This document shows positions 22,486 through 37,400 of a stretch of 64,000 bases of DNA, piece after piece (the first letter of the stretch is position 1; every line of letters starts with the position of its first letter). Source of the DNA: Pedobacter namyangjuensis (lineage in GTDB: Bacteria > Bacteroidota > Bacteroidia > Sphingobacteriales > Sphingobacteriaceae); the NCBI RefSeq assembly GCF_003313325.1, contig NZ_QMHQ01000002.1, positions 620,001 through 684,000 on the forward strand. The letters run 5' to 3'. The position numbers and the translations under genes were made by a program. Below the pieces are notes generated by a model. That model saw nothing but the letters and a program-made list of their open reading frames with translations, made no database searches and was not told the origin of the DNA.

Positions 22486-25400
22486 TTAGTTTCTGAAATT
22501 TCTAATTAAAGTGATAAATCCTTTTTTGACCTCCCATTCGTTGCTGCCTCTTTTCTTAACCTTCAACAGATAATAATAGGTTCCCTCGTTCAAGCCATCC
22601 CCTGTCCAATCATTTCTATAACCTTTTCTGTTGAACACTTCGTTACCCCATCTGTTCACTATAGATAGCTCATTTTCTGCGTATTGGTCAAGCCCTCTAA
22701 TTTCGAAAGTGTCATTTTCACCATCGCCATTTGGCGTAAACACATTTGGAACTTTTACATCTACATAATTTACGTCGATAGTAACGGTAGCTACATTACT
22801 GTAATATCCACTGTTATCTTTAACGCGATATGTAAACTTATCTACACCAACATAACCATTGTTTGGTGTGTAGGTAATCGTTCCATCTGCATTAACGGTT
22901 ACCCTTCCATTTGCTGGCTGGGTTACAATCTCGATGCTTGCTTTGTCTATAGTTGCATTTCCATTTACGTCATTGCCCGTTACCGGAATTACAATTGGCG
23001 TATTTACTTTGGTTGTGCCATTATCATCTGTTGCAACCGGAGGTTTTGCAAGAGCGGTAACCGTAGGCGTGTCGTTTGTACCCGATGTACCAGAAGCATC
23101 ACCCACAGGCGCATTGCTAGGCGTTCTACCGTCAACACGTGCCGTATTGGTTACCGTACCAGCATTTTTATCTGCCTGGGTTAATGTATAAGTTACCGTT
23201 TCTGTTACCACAGCTCCAGGAGCCATTGTACCATTAATGGTTCTGTTTAACCCAAGTTTAGCATCTGCCAATACCACATTACTAATAGCCACGCTACCAT
23301 TATTTGTAATCGTAAAGGTGTAAGTGATGGTATTTCCGTCTGCACTTAGCACTCCTGTTTTTACAAGTGTTAGACTAGCTACTCCGTTTATTGCAACCAC
23401 AGTCGCATCGTTCGGTGCCGGCGTATTCGGATCATCGGACAAAAGATCGCTAACGATTTCGTTCAATGTATTTCTACCGCTAACGCTTGCTTGGTTACTG
23501 AACGAGCCAGAATTAACCTCGGCTTGTGTAAGCGTATGCCTAGCTGTTACGGTTGCGCTGGCGCCTGGCGCCAGCGTAGCAATACTTGCCGGAGTAATCG
23601 AGCCTGCATCTGCTCCAGCATCTGTAACCACCACATTTGTTAAAGCAGAAGTTCCAGTGTTTCTAACCGTTAACGTGTAGTTGATAACATCGCCAGCTTT
23701 AGTTACCGGAGTGCTACTTGCCACTTTGGTCAGCTCAATACCAGAACTTACTACGTTTACGGTTACCGTAATCGGATCAGAAAGTACATCATCTACAGTT
23801 TTTAGTCTGTAGGTGTAAGTATCTGTTCCGGTAAAACCGTTATTTGGCGTATAAGTAATAGTGCCGTTAGCATTAATAACTATTGTTCCGTTAGTTGGAT
23901 TTGTGCCACCAGCTACAACTGTCGTATTGGTTGCCGACGGACCATCATTTGCTTTTACATCTGTAGTAATTGGCGTATTAATTGGCGTTGTAATATTATC
24001 AGCTACACCTACCGGTTTAATTTCGATGATGAAAGTCTGTGGCGATGAAGCATCAACTCCGCCTAAAGCAGTACCGCCATTATCCCTTAGCACAACCGTA
24101 ACCACTGCCCTACCTACTGCACCAGTTGCTGGCGTATAAGTTAATGTTCCGTTTGGAGCAATTGAAGGTGCCACAGCGAACAAACCAGGATTATTATTGG
24201 TTACCACAAAGTTTAGTACCTGTGCATTTTCATCTGCCGGACCTTTGTTTATGTTGGTCGCCCAGTTGTTAATGGTCCTTGCTCCAGAATTAACAGGAAT
24301 GCTTTCATTTAATCCTTTAGTGAAACTTGGTGCATCGTTAACGGGCGCCACGGTAATGTTAATTGTAACATCTACTGTTCCGCCTTTGCCATCGCTAACG
24401 GTAAGCACAAAACTATCTGTACCGTTGTAATTTGCATTTGGCGTATAAACGTAGGCACCTGTTGTAGCATTAAGTGAAACGGTGCCGTTTGCAGGCTGAG
24501 TTTTTACGGTGTAAGTAAGTGCATCGCCATCCGGATCTGTTGCGATAACGTTACCACTGTAGTTAAAGTCCTCGTTTATGGTTATTGCAACCGGCGGACT
24601 TGTAATTACAGGTGCATCGTTTACTCCTGTTACCGTAACATTTACCGTTATCGTTACTTTACCGCCTTTTCCATCATCAACAGTAACCGTAAAGTTATCG
24701 CTACTGTTAAAGTTTGGTTTTGGTGTGTACACGTAGTTTCCAGTAGTTGGATCTATCGTTACCGTTCCGTTTACCGGATTGGTGCCGATTGCATAAGTTA
24801 ATGCATCGCCATCTATGTCGCTACCCGTTACCTTGCCACTTACCGGTGTATCTTCTGCTGTTGTAACTGCAGGCGCAGTTGCCGTAGGCAGATCATTTAC
24901 CGCACCAACAGTAATAGTTACTGTAACGTTTGTTACGCCACCTTTACCGTCATCCACCTTGATGGTGAAACTATCTGTACCATTAAAGTTAGGGTTTGGT
25001 GTGTAAGTGTAAGTTCCATCTGGATTTACTACAACCGTACCATTTGCAGGATCAGTTCCCTTGCTGAATGTAAGTGGATCTCCATCTACATCTGTTGCAG
25101 TTACCGAACCATTTACTGGTGTATCTTCACTGGTAGTTTTGCTATCGCCAGTTCCTACCGGGATATCATTTACTGCCGTGATGTTTATGGTAACAGGAAG
25201 ATTTACTGTTCCGCCTTTACCGTCATCCACCTTGATGGTGAAATTATCTGTACCCGTTGCATTTGCATTTGGCGTGTAAACATAAGCTCCAGTGGTTGGA
25301 TTTACGGTTACCGTACCTTTGCTTGGTGCGTTGTTTAAGCTGTAAGTTAGTACATCGCCATCTACATCGGTTGCAGTTACTGCTCCGTTTACTGGCGTGT

Positions 25401-28400
25401 CTTCTGCAGTTGTTTTGTTATCTCCTGTACCTGTCGGGATATCATTTACTGCGCCTACAGTTATATTTACTGGAACATTAATCACACCACCTTTTCCGTC
25501 ATCTACCCTAATGGTGAAACTATCCGTTCCATTGAAGTTAGGATTTGGCGTGTAGGTATATGTACCATCCGGATTTACCACAACCGTACCATTTGCAGGA
25601 TCGGTGCCTTTGGTAAAGGTAAGCGGATCTCCATCTACATCTGTAGCCGTTATCGCACCGCTAACCGGCGTATCCTCGTTAGTGGTCTTATTATCAGCTG
25701 TTGCAGTTGGTGCATCGTTTACCGGGGTTATGGTAATATTTACGGTAAGCGTTATTGTTCCAACCTTGCCGTCATCCACCTTGATGGTGAAACTATCTGT
25801 ACCAGTTGCATTTGGATTTGGCGTGTAGACGTAAGCGCCGGTTGTTGGATTAACCGTTACTGTTCCCTTGCTCGGCTGATTATTTACCGTATACGTTAAC
25901 GGATCGCCATCTGCATCAGTTACCGTTACGTTTCCATTTACAGGTATATCCTCATTGGTAGTCTTGCTATCGCCGTTACCTACCGGGATATCATTTACAG
26001 CCGTTACCGTAATGTTTACAGGAAGTGTGATTATGCCTCCCTTACCATCATCCACCTTGATGGTGAAACTATCTGCACCAAAATAATTTGCATTTGGCGT
26101 ATAGGTATACGTACCATCAACATTTACAACTACCGAACCGTTTGCAGGATCTGTAGCTTTTGTAAAGGTCAACAGATCGCCGTCTACATCGGTAGCAATC
26201 ACTGCACCGTTCACCGGAGTATCTTCGTTGGTTGTTTTGGTATCGCCTGTACCTGTTGGTGCATCGTTTACCGAATTAACCGTAATGGTAACCGTTAGGT
26301 TTATTGTACCACCCTTGCCGTCATCTACTTTAATAGTGAAACTATCCGTACCGTTGAAGTTTGCGTTTGGCGTGTAGGTATAGGTGCCATCCGCATTTAC
26401 TACTGCGATACCATTTGCCGGATCGGTCGCCTTACTGAATGTCAGAGCATCGCCATCCAAGTCTACCGCGGTAACCGCACCGTTTACCGGTGTATTTTCG
26501 TTGGTAGTTTTGGCATCGCCAGTACCGGTCGGTGCATCGTTTACAGGGGTAACGGTAATGGTAACCGGAACGGATACCATACCGCCATTGCCATCGCTGA
26601 TGATGATACTGAATGCATCCGGACCGTTGTAATTGGTATTCGGTGTATATACGTAGCTACCGTTCGAGCTTACCGTTACCGTACCATTTGCAGGTACGTT
26701 TGCAGGATCCAAGCTAAACGTTAACACATCTCCCTCTACATCGTTACCAAATACCACACCTGTTGCTGGCGTATCTTCCGGTGTAGTTCTATTATCTCCC
26801 GTTCCAGTTGGCGCATCGTTTACTGGCGTGATGTTTACATTAATTGTTACAGTAGTTATACCGCCCTTGCCATCGCTTACATTTACGGTAAAGCTGTCCG
26901 TACCCGTGGCATTTGCATTTGGCGTGTAGGTAAACAGGCCTGTAGTTGGATCTATTGTAACTGCTCCCTTGCCAGGATTAGCACCAACTGTAAAAGTTAA
27001 CGGATCGCCGTCGTTATCTGTGGCGGTCAGCTGTCCGCTGAAGCTGGTGTCTTCCGGGGTAGTTCTATTTATAGTTGTACTAGGCACTACTGGTGCATCA
27101 TTTAACGAACCAATGGTTATGGTTACCGGTACAGTAACCGTACCGCCCTTGCCATCGCTAATGGTAATTGTAAAACTATCAGACCCATTGTAGTCTAGGT
27201 TTGGCGTATAGGTGTAGGTACCGTTGGCATTCACAACTACTGTTCCATTAGTAGGATCGGTCGCTTTGCTATAGGTTAAAGCATCGCCATCTACATCTGT
27301 ACCGTTAACTCTTCCGCTAACAGGCACATCTTCGTCTGTGTTTTTATTATCTCCAGTTCCTGTTGGCGCATCGTTTACAGGAGTTATGGTAATGGTTACA
27401 GGTAAAACGATTACTCCGCCATTGCCGTCATCAACCTTAATGCTAAAGCTATCGCTACCGTTTACATTTGCATTTGGCGTATAGACATAGGCGCCAGTTG
27501 CTGGATTAATTACAACTGTACCTTTAGCAGGTGCTGTACCTTGTGTAAAGGTTAAGGTATTGCCGTCTGGATCACTTGCCGATACACTGCCAGCAACCGC
27601 TACATCTTCAGGAGTTGTTTTTGTATCTCCCGTACCTGTAGGGTTATCATTAACATCAGTAACGGTAATGTTGACCGTGATGATAGCCGTACCACCTTTG
27701 CCATCGCTTACTCGAATAGTGAAACTATCGCTACCATTGTAGTTTGCATTTGGCGTGTAAGTGTATGTACCATCGGCATTTACTACAGCTGTACCGTTTG
27801 TCGGGTTGGTAGCTTTTGTAAACGTAAGGGCATCGCCATCAATATCGGTTGCAGTTACAACACCGTTTACCGGGGTATCTTCGGCGGTTGTTCTGGTATC
27901 ATTATTACCTACCGGGATATCATTAACCGGTGTTACCGTAATGTTTACCGGAAGATTGATTGTACCGCCCTTGCCGTCATCCACCCTGATGGTGAAGCTA
28001 TCGCTACCATTAAAGTTTACCTCTGGTGTATACGTATATGTACCATCCGCATTTACCACGACCGTACCGTTTGATGGATCTGTTGCTTTGCTAAATGTTA
28101 AGGCATCACCATCTACATCGGTTGCAGTTACAGAACCACTTACCGCAACATCTTCGTTGGTAGTTTTGTTATCGCCAGTTCCTGCAGGGATATCATTAAC
28201 AGCATTTACCGTAATATTTACCGTAAGCGTGGTGCTACCTCCCCTGTTGTCGTCCACCTTAATGGTGAAACTATCTGTACCACTGTAGTTTGGATTTGGC
28301 GTGTAGGTGTAGGTACCATCTGCATTTACCACAACCGTACCGTTTGCTGGATCGGTAGCCTTGGTGTAGGCCAGTACATCGCCGTCAACATCTGTTGCTA

Positions 28401-31400
28401 CGACCGCTCCGTTTACCGGGGTATCTTCGCTGGTAGTTCTGGTATCTCCAGTTCCTGTTGGCGCATCATTTACAGGGGTAACATTTACATTTACAGTTAC
28501 CGTTGTCGTACCACCTTTTCCATCGCTCACTGTTACGGTAAAGCTATCTGGTCCGTTATAATTTGGATTTGGTGTGTAGGTGTATGCGCCAGTTGTTGGA
28601 TCGATAACCACTGTACCTTTTGTTGGGCTGGTAGTTACCGCATAGGTCAACGGATCGCCATCTACATCTGTTGCGGTAATTGTTCCGTTCAGCACGTTAT
28701 CCTCTGGTGTAGACCTAGTAATTGTTGCGCTTGGCACTACAGGCGCATCGTTCTGCGGAGTAACTGTTATGTTTACCGGAACCGTCACTGAGCCTCCATT
28801 GCCATCGCTGATCAGGATATTGAAACTATCCGTACCGTTAAAGTTGCTGTTTGGCGTATAGGTATAGGTTCCATTTGCATTTACAACTACTGTTCCGTTA
28901 GTTGGGTCGGTTGCTTTGGTAAATGTTAATGGATCGCCATCAACATCGCTACCCGCAACACTGCCGTTCACCGGAGTATCTTCATTGGTTGTTTTGGTAT
29001 CACCCGTACCAGTAGGTGCATCATTTACTGGTGTAATATTTATGGTTACCGGCAATGAAATTACACCGCCTTTGCCGTCATCTACCTTGATGGTGAAGTT
29101 ATCCGTACCATTTGCGTTCGCATTCGGCGTGTATACATAAGCGCCAGTAGTCGGGTTAACGGTTACCGTACCTTTTGTTGGTGCAGTATCCAAAGTAAAT
29201 CCTAGTGCATCTCCATCGGTATCTGTTGCAGTTACTGTTCCGCTTACAGGCGTATCCTCGCTGGTAGTTTTGCTATCGCCAGTACCTACCGGGATATCAT
29301 TTACCGAAGTTACCGTAATGTTTACCGGTAACAGAACACTGCCACCTTTACCATCATCAACCTTGATGGTGAAACTATCTGTACCGTTAAAGTTCGCATT
29401 TGGCGTATAGGTGTAAGTACCATCTGCGTTTACTACAACCGTACCGTTTGCCGGGTTTGTAGCCTTTGTAAATGTCAGCGCATCGCCATCGATATCGGTT
29501 GCAGTTACTGCGCCGTTTACAGGCGTATCTTCGTTGGTGGTTTTTGTGTCTCCTGCTCCAGTTGGTGCATCGTTTACTGCATTTACAATAATGTTTACTG
29601 GAAGATTGATCACTCCGCCCTTTCCGTCATCCACCTTGATGGTGAAACTATCTGAACCATTGTAATTTGCATTTGGCGTGTAAGTGTAAGTACCATTTGC
29701 ATTTACTACAACTGTTCCGTTTGTTGGGTCGGTTGCCTTGGTAAATATCAAGGCATCGCCATCAACATCGGTTGCCGTTACAGCACCGTTTACAGCAGTA
29801 TCCTCATTGGTAGTTTTGGCATCACCAGTTCCTACCGGGATATCATTTATCGGATTAACCGTAATGTTTACCGTTACGGTTGTGCTACCGCCATTTCCGT
29901 CATCTACCTTGATACTAAAGCTATCCGAACCGTTATAATTTGTTATTGGTGTATAGGTGTAAGTTCCGTTTGCATTTACAACCACTGTACCATGCGAAGG
30001 ATCGCTTGCTTTGCTAAACGTTAATGCGTCGCCATCTACATCGGTTGCACTAACTGCACCACTTACCGCAGTGTCTTCGTTGGTTGTTTTGCTATCTCCA
30101 GTGCCTACTGGAGCATCGTTGTCAGAACCGACAATAATATTTACTACAGCTATCACTGTTCCTCCCTTGCCATCGCTTACCAAAACGGTAAAGCTATCTG
30201 GACCAGTGTAATCTAATGTTGGCGTATAGGTATAGGTTCCATCTGGATTTACAACCACCGTTCCATTTGCCGGATCGGTCGCTTTGGTATAAGTCAATGG
30301 ATCGTTCTCAACATCGAACGCCACAACAGAACCACTTACCGGAACATCTTCTGGTGTAGTTTTGCTATCTGCAGGACTGGCCACCGTTGGCGCATCATTT
30401 ACCGCGGTAACCGTAATATTTACCGTTACGGTTGTTGTGCCACCATTTCCATCATCTAATTTAATAGTGAAACTGTCGCTACCATTATAGTTTGGATTTG
30501 GTGTGTAGGTGTAGGTGCCGTTTGCGTTTACCACAACTGTTCCGTTTGCCGGATCGGTTGCTTTGGTAAAGGTAATCGCATCGCCGTCCAGATCTGCACC
30601 GCTAACGCTACCATTAACAGGCGTATCTTCGTTGGTCGTTTTGCTATCTCCCGTTCCGGTTGGCGCATCATTTGCAGGTGTAATGGTTACGGTTACAGGG
30701 AGATCTATTGTTCCGCCCTTGCCGTCATCCACCTTGATGGTGAAACTATCCGTACCATTTGCGTTTGCATTTGGAGTATAAGTATAAGTTCCAGTTGCCG
30801 GATTTACAGTTACGCTACCTTTAGTTGGTGCGGTGTTTAGCGTGTAGGTTAACACATCGCCATCTGCATCAATTGCATTTACACTACCATTTACTGGTGT
30901 GTCCTCGTTGGTAGTTTTGCTATCTCCTGTTCCGGTTGGCACGTCATTTACTGGCGTGATGGTAATGGTTACCGGAAGATTGATTGTTCCACCCTTGCCG
31001 TCATCCACCTTGATGGTGAAACTATCTGAACCATTTGCGTTTGCATTTGGCGTGTAAACGTAAGCTCCAGTTGTTGGGTTTACAGTTACGCTACCTTTTG
31101 TTGGTGTAGTATTTAACGTATAAGTCAATGCATCGCCGTCCAAATCTGTTGCTGTTACAGTACCGTTTACAGGCGTGTCTTCGTTAGTTGTTTTACTATC
31201 GCCTGTTCCGGTAGGCACGTCATTTACCGGCGTGATGGTGATGGCTACGGGAAGTTCTATTGTTCCGCCCTTACCGTCATCCACCTTGATGGTGAAATTA
31301 TCTGAACCGTTTGCATTTGCATTTGGCGTGTAAACGTAAGCTCCAGTTGTTGGATTTATAGTTACCGTACCTTTTGTTGGTACTGTAGAACCTAAAGTGT

Positions 31401-34400
31401 AGGCTAAAGCATCTCCATCCAGATCAGTTGCCGTTACCGCACCATTTACAGGCGTGTCTTCGTTAGTTGTTTTACTATCGCCTGTTCCAGTTGGTACATC
31501 ATTTACCGGAGAAACCGTAATGTTTACCGTTAAAATTGTAATGCCACCGTTGCCATCGTTTACGCTGATGTTAAACGTATCTGGGCCATTGTAATTTGCA
31601 TTTGGCGTGTAGGTATAAGTACCATCTGCATTTACCACAACCGAACCATGGGCTGGATCTGTTGCTTTAGTATAAGTTAGAGCATCACCATCCGCATCAG
31701 TTGCGCTAACACTACCATTTACTGGCGTGTCCTCATTGGTTGTTTTGGTATCACCCGTACCTGTTGGCACGTCGTTTACCGGGGTAACAGTAATATTTAC
31801 AACTGCCGTTACCGAACCTCCGTTACCATCGGTAACTAAAATGTTAAATGTATCTGGACCATTGTAATTGGCATTTGGTGTATAGGTATAGGTACCATTT
31901 GCATTTACCACAACCGTACCATTTGCCGGGTCTGTTGCTTTGCTATAAGTTAAGGCATCGCCCTCAACATCAGAAGCTACCACCGCACCGCTAACAGCTA
32001 CCTCTTCTGGTGTAGTCTTGCTGTCGGCCGGCATAGCAATGGTAGGCGCATCATTTACCGGTGTAATTGTAATTACTACCGGAAGTATGATTGAGTTGCC
32101 CTGTCCGTCATCCACCTTGATGGTGAAATTATCTGAGCCATTAGCATTGCTATTTGGAGTGTAGGTGTAAGTTCCATCGGCATTTACCACAACCGTACCT
32201 TTTGCCGGAGCGCTTGCTAATGTGTACACAAGCGGATCGCCGTCTACATCTGTAGCCGTTACCGCACCATTTACAGGCGTATCTTCATTGGTTGTTTTAG
32301 CATCACCTGTACCTGTTGGTACATCGTTAATCCCGGTAATTGTAATATTTACGTTGGCCGGTGTTGTAGCGTAGGCAGTACCATCGCTACCGTTCCATGT
32401 AAATGTTGATGCGCCGTTGTAATTACTTGCCGGCACAAATTTAAGATTTACAATATCTGCGGTATTAATTTCCGTTCCTGCTGTTATTGGCGTACCGTTT
32501 AACTGTAACACACCCTGATTTGCAGGAGGTAAAGTAACGATTTGAATTTTGGTTAACGGATTGTTATCGATATCGGTGTATTGAGAAACAAAATCTGAAC
32601 TTGCAAATGAGATTGCATTATCTTCTGTACCAGTTTTGGTAACATCTGTAACCAGAGGGATATCATTTACCGCAGTTACCGTAATGTTTAAGGTTGATGT
32701 TGCCGAACCTCCATTAACATCAACAACTGTATAAGTTATGGTTGGTACAGCACCGTTAAAGTTATTTGCAGGTACAAAAACGTAACTGCCATCTGCATTA
32801 ATGGTAATGGTACCTGCCGGGATAGTGTATGGAGTGCCCACAGCTATATCGCCAGTTACACCAGCTATTGTAAATTTAGAAACTGATAAAGCATCGCCAT
32901 CAATATCCGTATCATTAGCCAGTAAACCTTGACCAGCCAAAACATTTAAACTTACATCTTCTGCAACAGTGTTGATATCCGTAGCAGGTGTTGGGTTATC
33001 ATTAACCGGAGAAATAATGATATCCACCGTTTTCGTGTCTTGTAGAGCTGGCCCGCCGGTGTTGCCTTTATCATCTACAACAACGTTCATCGGGATGGTT
33101 CCATTTGCGTTAAGCACCGGTTGGTAAAACACATTGCCATTTGAGATAAACGCGTTTAGGTTAGCAATGCTACCTGTTAAAACAACCGAAGCTGTTCCGC
33201 TACCTGTTACCGTTACGCCCGCAGCATTAACAGAAGTTATTACACCTTGTGGCACAGTTAAAGTAACCGTAATATTATTTGCGTTTCCTGCATCTTCATC
33301 CCTTACCGAGAAGCTTTTCACCACACCGGCAACATCTTCCTGAATAGTTGTATTGCCCAAAACAGTAATTGCAGGAGGTAAATTGTAGTCTTCCCTCCAA
33401 TCTCTTTCCGGTGTTCCTGGTGTATCCAGATTAGGGAATGATGTAGGTGTTTGTCCGTTGGTTGGATTTAACAATGCGGTATTGGCATCGTAAGCATCAT
33501 CCAAACCATCGTTGTCAATATCTACTCCAGATGGAACAATATTAGCAACCCTGTCATTATTTGTATCCCAACCTTCAACCGCATCTTTATCACCATCGTT
33601 ATCTGCATCTATATCCAGATAATCTGGATCTGCATCGCCATCTGTATTTGTTGGAATAATAGTTACGCCACCATTATTGGTATCGTAGGCATTATCCATA
33701 CCATCGCCATCGGTATCTACACCACTTGGCGCAATATAACCTGCAGTTGTTTGCGCTTCAATGTTATCCACGATACCATCGCCATCACTATCAATATCTA
33801 AGAAATTAGGTTTGCCATCGGTATCGGTATCTCTAATTACCAATGCCGTACCACCATTATCTTTATCTATAATATTGCTTGCACCATCGCCGTCGGTGTC
33901 TACTATTGCACCGGTTCCAATTCTGCCATCACCGTCGCCGTCTACACCGCCAGCTTCGATAACATCATAGATACCATCGTTATCACTATCTAAATCAATG
34001 TAATTAGGCTTGCCATCTCCATCGGTATCTTTTAAGGTTAATGGTACACCTGCCGGATCGCCCGTTAAAGTGTTGGTGATATTGTTGTAGTTATCTACAA
34101 TATCTGCAATACCATCCGCATCAACATCGTTATTTAATCCAGTGCCAACTTTTCCATCACCATCTGGATCTGTTCCGCCATTCTCGATGACATCAAATAT
34201 TCCATCGTTATCAGAATCAATATCAAGGAAATTTGGTTTGCCGTCGCCATCGCTATCTGGTGTTGGAAGAACCGTTCCTCCATTATCCGGATCAACAATA
34301 TCACTTAATCCATCACCATCGGTGTCGGTAATTTGTCCGGTACCAATTCTGCCATCGCCATCCGGATCAGATCCGCCTGCTTCAATTACATCTGGAATAC

Positions 34401-37400
34401 CATCGCCATCGCTATCTAAATCGAAGTGATTTGGAATACCGTCGCCATCTAAATCTCCAGTACCTTCTATTAAGTCTGGAATTCCATCATTATCGTTATC
34501 CTTATCCAATCCATCGGGAATGCCGTCTCCATCTCTATCTTGCGAACTTCTCCAATCCCTATCTCCCCCTGGCTCATCAACATCTGGCATAGATGCTGGT
34601 GTTTGTCCACCGTTTGTAGCATAATTTGCTCCTGCCGGATTTGTTGGCACAGTATCAAAAATATCGGCTAAACCGTCGTTATCAGCATCTGGAAGCAAGT
34701 CCATAATTCCATCTGGCACAGCTACTCCGGTAAAATTATTAACAAGATCTACTTCCAATGTACTTGTTACCGCATTTTCAAGCCAATCTCTTTTCCCATC
34801 GCCCTCTGCGTCAGTATCTACATAATCGGGCGCACTACCCCCATCAATATTCGAATATCCGGATGCAATACCACCATTATTTACATCGTAGGCATCGTCT
34901 ATACCGTCGCCGTCTGTATCCAAGCCTGTTGGCGCTCTATAAGAAGCTGTTGGCAAGCCTTCGATATTATCTATAATTCCATCGTTATCCGAATCGATGT
35001 CGAGGTAATTTGATAAACCATCGTTATCACGATCTTGATTGAACAATGTAGCATCAACAGTTACAAAATCCGGATCAATTAAATCCGAGAGTCCGTCTCT
35101 GTCGACATCAACAATTGGTCCTGTACCAATTACACCATCGTTTTCTCCGTCTGGAATAAAGAAGGCAGCTTCAAACGTATCTGGAATACCATCAGCATCG
35201 CTGTCTAAATCTAAATAGTTAGGTTTTCCGTCTTTATCTTTGTCTTGCAAAATAAGCGCAGGGTTTCCAAGGGCAGCATCAACGGCATCATTTACACCAT
35301 TGCCATTTGCATCTACAAAGCTTGCAGCGGTACCATAACGACCATCAAAATCTGGATCGTTTGCTTTATTGCCATTAGATTCTACAGCGTCGGTTATACC
35401 GTCGTTATCGCTATCAACATCTAAACGATTAGGAATGCCATCTTTATCTGTATCGCACTCTGTCTGTATTCTTACAAAATAAGTACTCCAACGATTTGGC
35501 CCAGATTCATTTGTTGACAGCTCGAACATTTTGCCCACGGTGTAGTCTATAAGTGCATGATGCAGTAAACCATCTGAACGCACAGCGCCTGATATATTTT
35601 CTAAGTAATAAGAATTACCAGTACTGCCACTGTTCCAAATAGCACTTGAACCTGTTTGAGCAATAGTTGTGTTTGTACTACCAAGTAAATCAATTGTTCT
35701 TCTTTGACCTGGGAAGTATTGCGCACCATGCTCTATACCTACCAATGAAGCAACCGAACCAGAAATTTGCCATAAGGTTTTAGGCAGATCGCCTCTTACA
35801 TAAAAATCATTGGCCGTTGGGTGCACGTGTGCATTAATAATTGTTACGATAACAGCACCCGAATTTGCTGCGTAACCAAATTTATTACTAATGTCTTTTG
35901 TTAACGTAAGGTTAGTTTGTGGAGTTCCGTTGGATGAAATTCCGAAATCTAAAGAAGTTAATTGAATAGTAGATCCAGGATATCCGGCTATAATTGTATT
36001 TACGCAGTTATTTTCTGCTGTATCTAAAATACCATCGTTATCATCATCAAGGTCTATCGTGTCAACCACACCATCTCGGTCGCTGTCCAATCCCTGTCTC
36101 CAATCTCTATCACCACCAGGATTATCTAAATCTGGGAATGATGTTGGCGTTTGATTATTTGCTGGTTTAAATGTTGACAGATCATTATCAAATGCGTCAT
36201 CAAGTCCATCATTATCAAAATCATTATTCGATGGGATTTTGTTGGCTACGCCATTATTATCTGTATCGTAGGCCTCAACCGAGTCGGCAATGCCATCATT
36301 ATCACTGTCAAAATCTAGGTAATCCGGCATGTCGGCCCCATCGGTATTTATTGGTACGATGTTACCTGCCACATCTTTATCGTAGGCGTTATCAATACCA
36401 TCTTTATCTGTATCTAACCCAGTTGGAGCACGATAACCAGTTGTGGTCTGCGCTTCAATATTATCTACAATACCATCGCCATCGCTGTCTATATCCAAAT
36501 AATTAGGTCCGCCTTTACCATCTGTATTTGGTAATGGAAGTGGTGTACCGCCATTATTGGTATCCACTATGTTGCTTAAACCATCGCCATCTGTATCGGT
36601 TATTGGACCTGTTCCAATTCTACCATCTCCGTCAGGATCTGATCCACCAGCTTCGATTACGTCAGGAATACCATCGCCATCGCTGTCGAGGTCTAAGCTA
36701 TTTGGAATACCATCACCATCAAAATCGCCATTACCTTCAACAGTATCAGGAATACCATCGTTATCATCATCCTGGTCTATCGAATTTGGAATACCATCTC
36801 CATCGGTATCAAAACCTTGTCTCCAATCTCTATCACCTCCCGGATTATCTAAATCTGGGAATGATGTTGGAGTTTGTCCATTAGTTGGATTTACAGCAGA
36901 AGCATCTGCATCAAACGCATCATCTAATCCATCATTATCAGCATCTAAATTAGAAGGGACAATGTTTGCTATACCATTATTGTCAGTATCATAAGCTTCG
37001 ATTGTATCGCTGAAACCGTCGTTATCACTGTCTAAATCTAAGTAATCTGGCAAGTCTGCACCATCAGTATTTGTTGGCACGATGTTACCCGCAACATCTT
37101 TATCGTAAGCGTTATCGATACCATCCTTATCTGTATCTAAACCTGTTGGTGCACGGTAACCAGTTGTAGTTTGTGCCTCAATGTTATCAACTATGCCATC
37201 GCCGTCGCTATCAATATCTAGATAGTTTGCTCCACCAGTACCATCTGTATTTGGTAATGGAAGTGGCGTACCACCATTGTTAGCATCAACTATGTTGCTC
37301 AGACCATCACCATCGGTATCTGTAATTGGTCCGGTGCCAATCCTTCCGTCGCCGTCTGGATCTATGCCACCTGCCTCAATTACGTCAGGTATACCATCAC

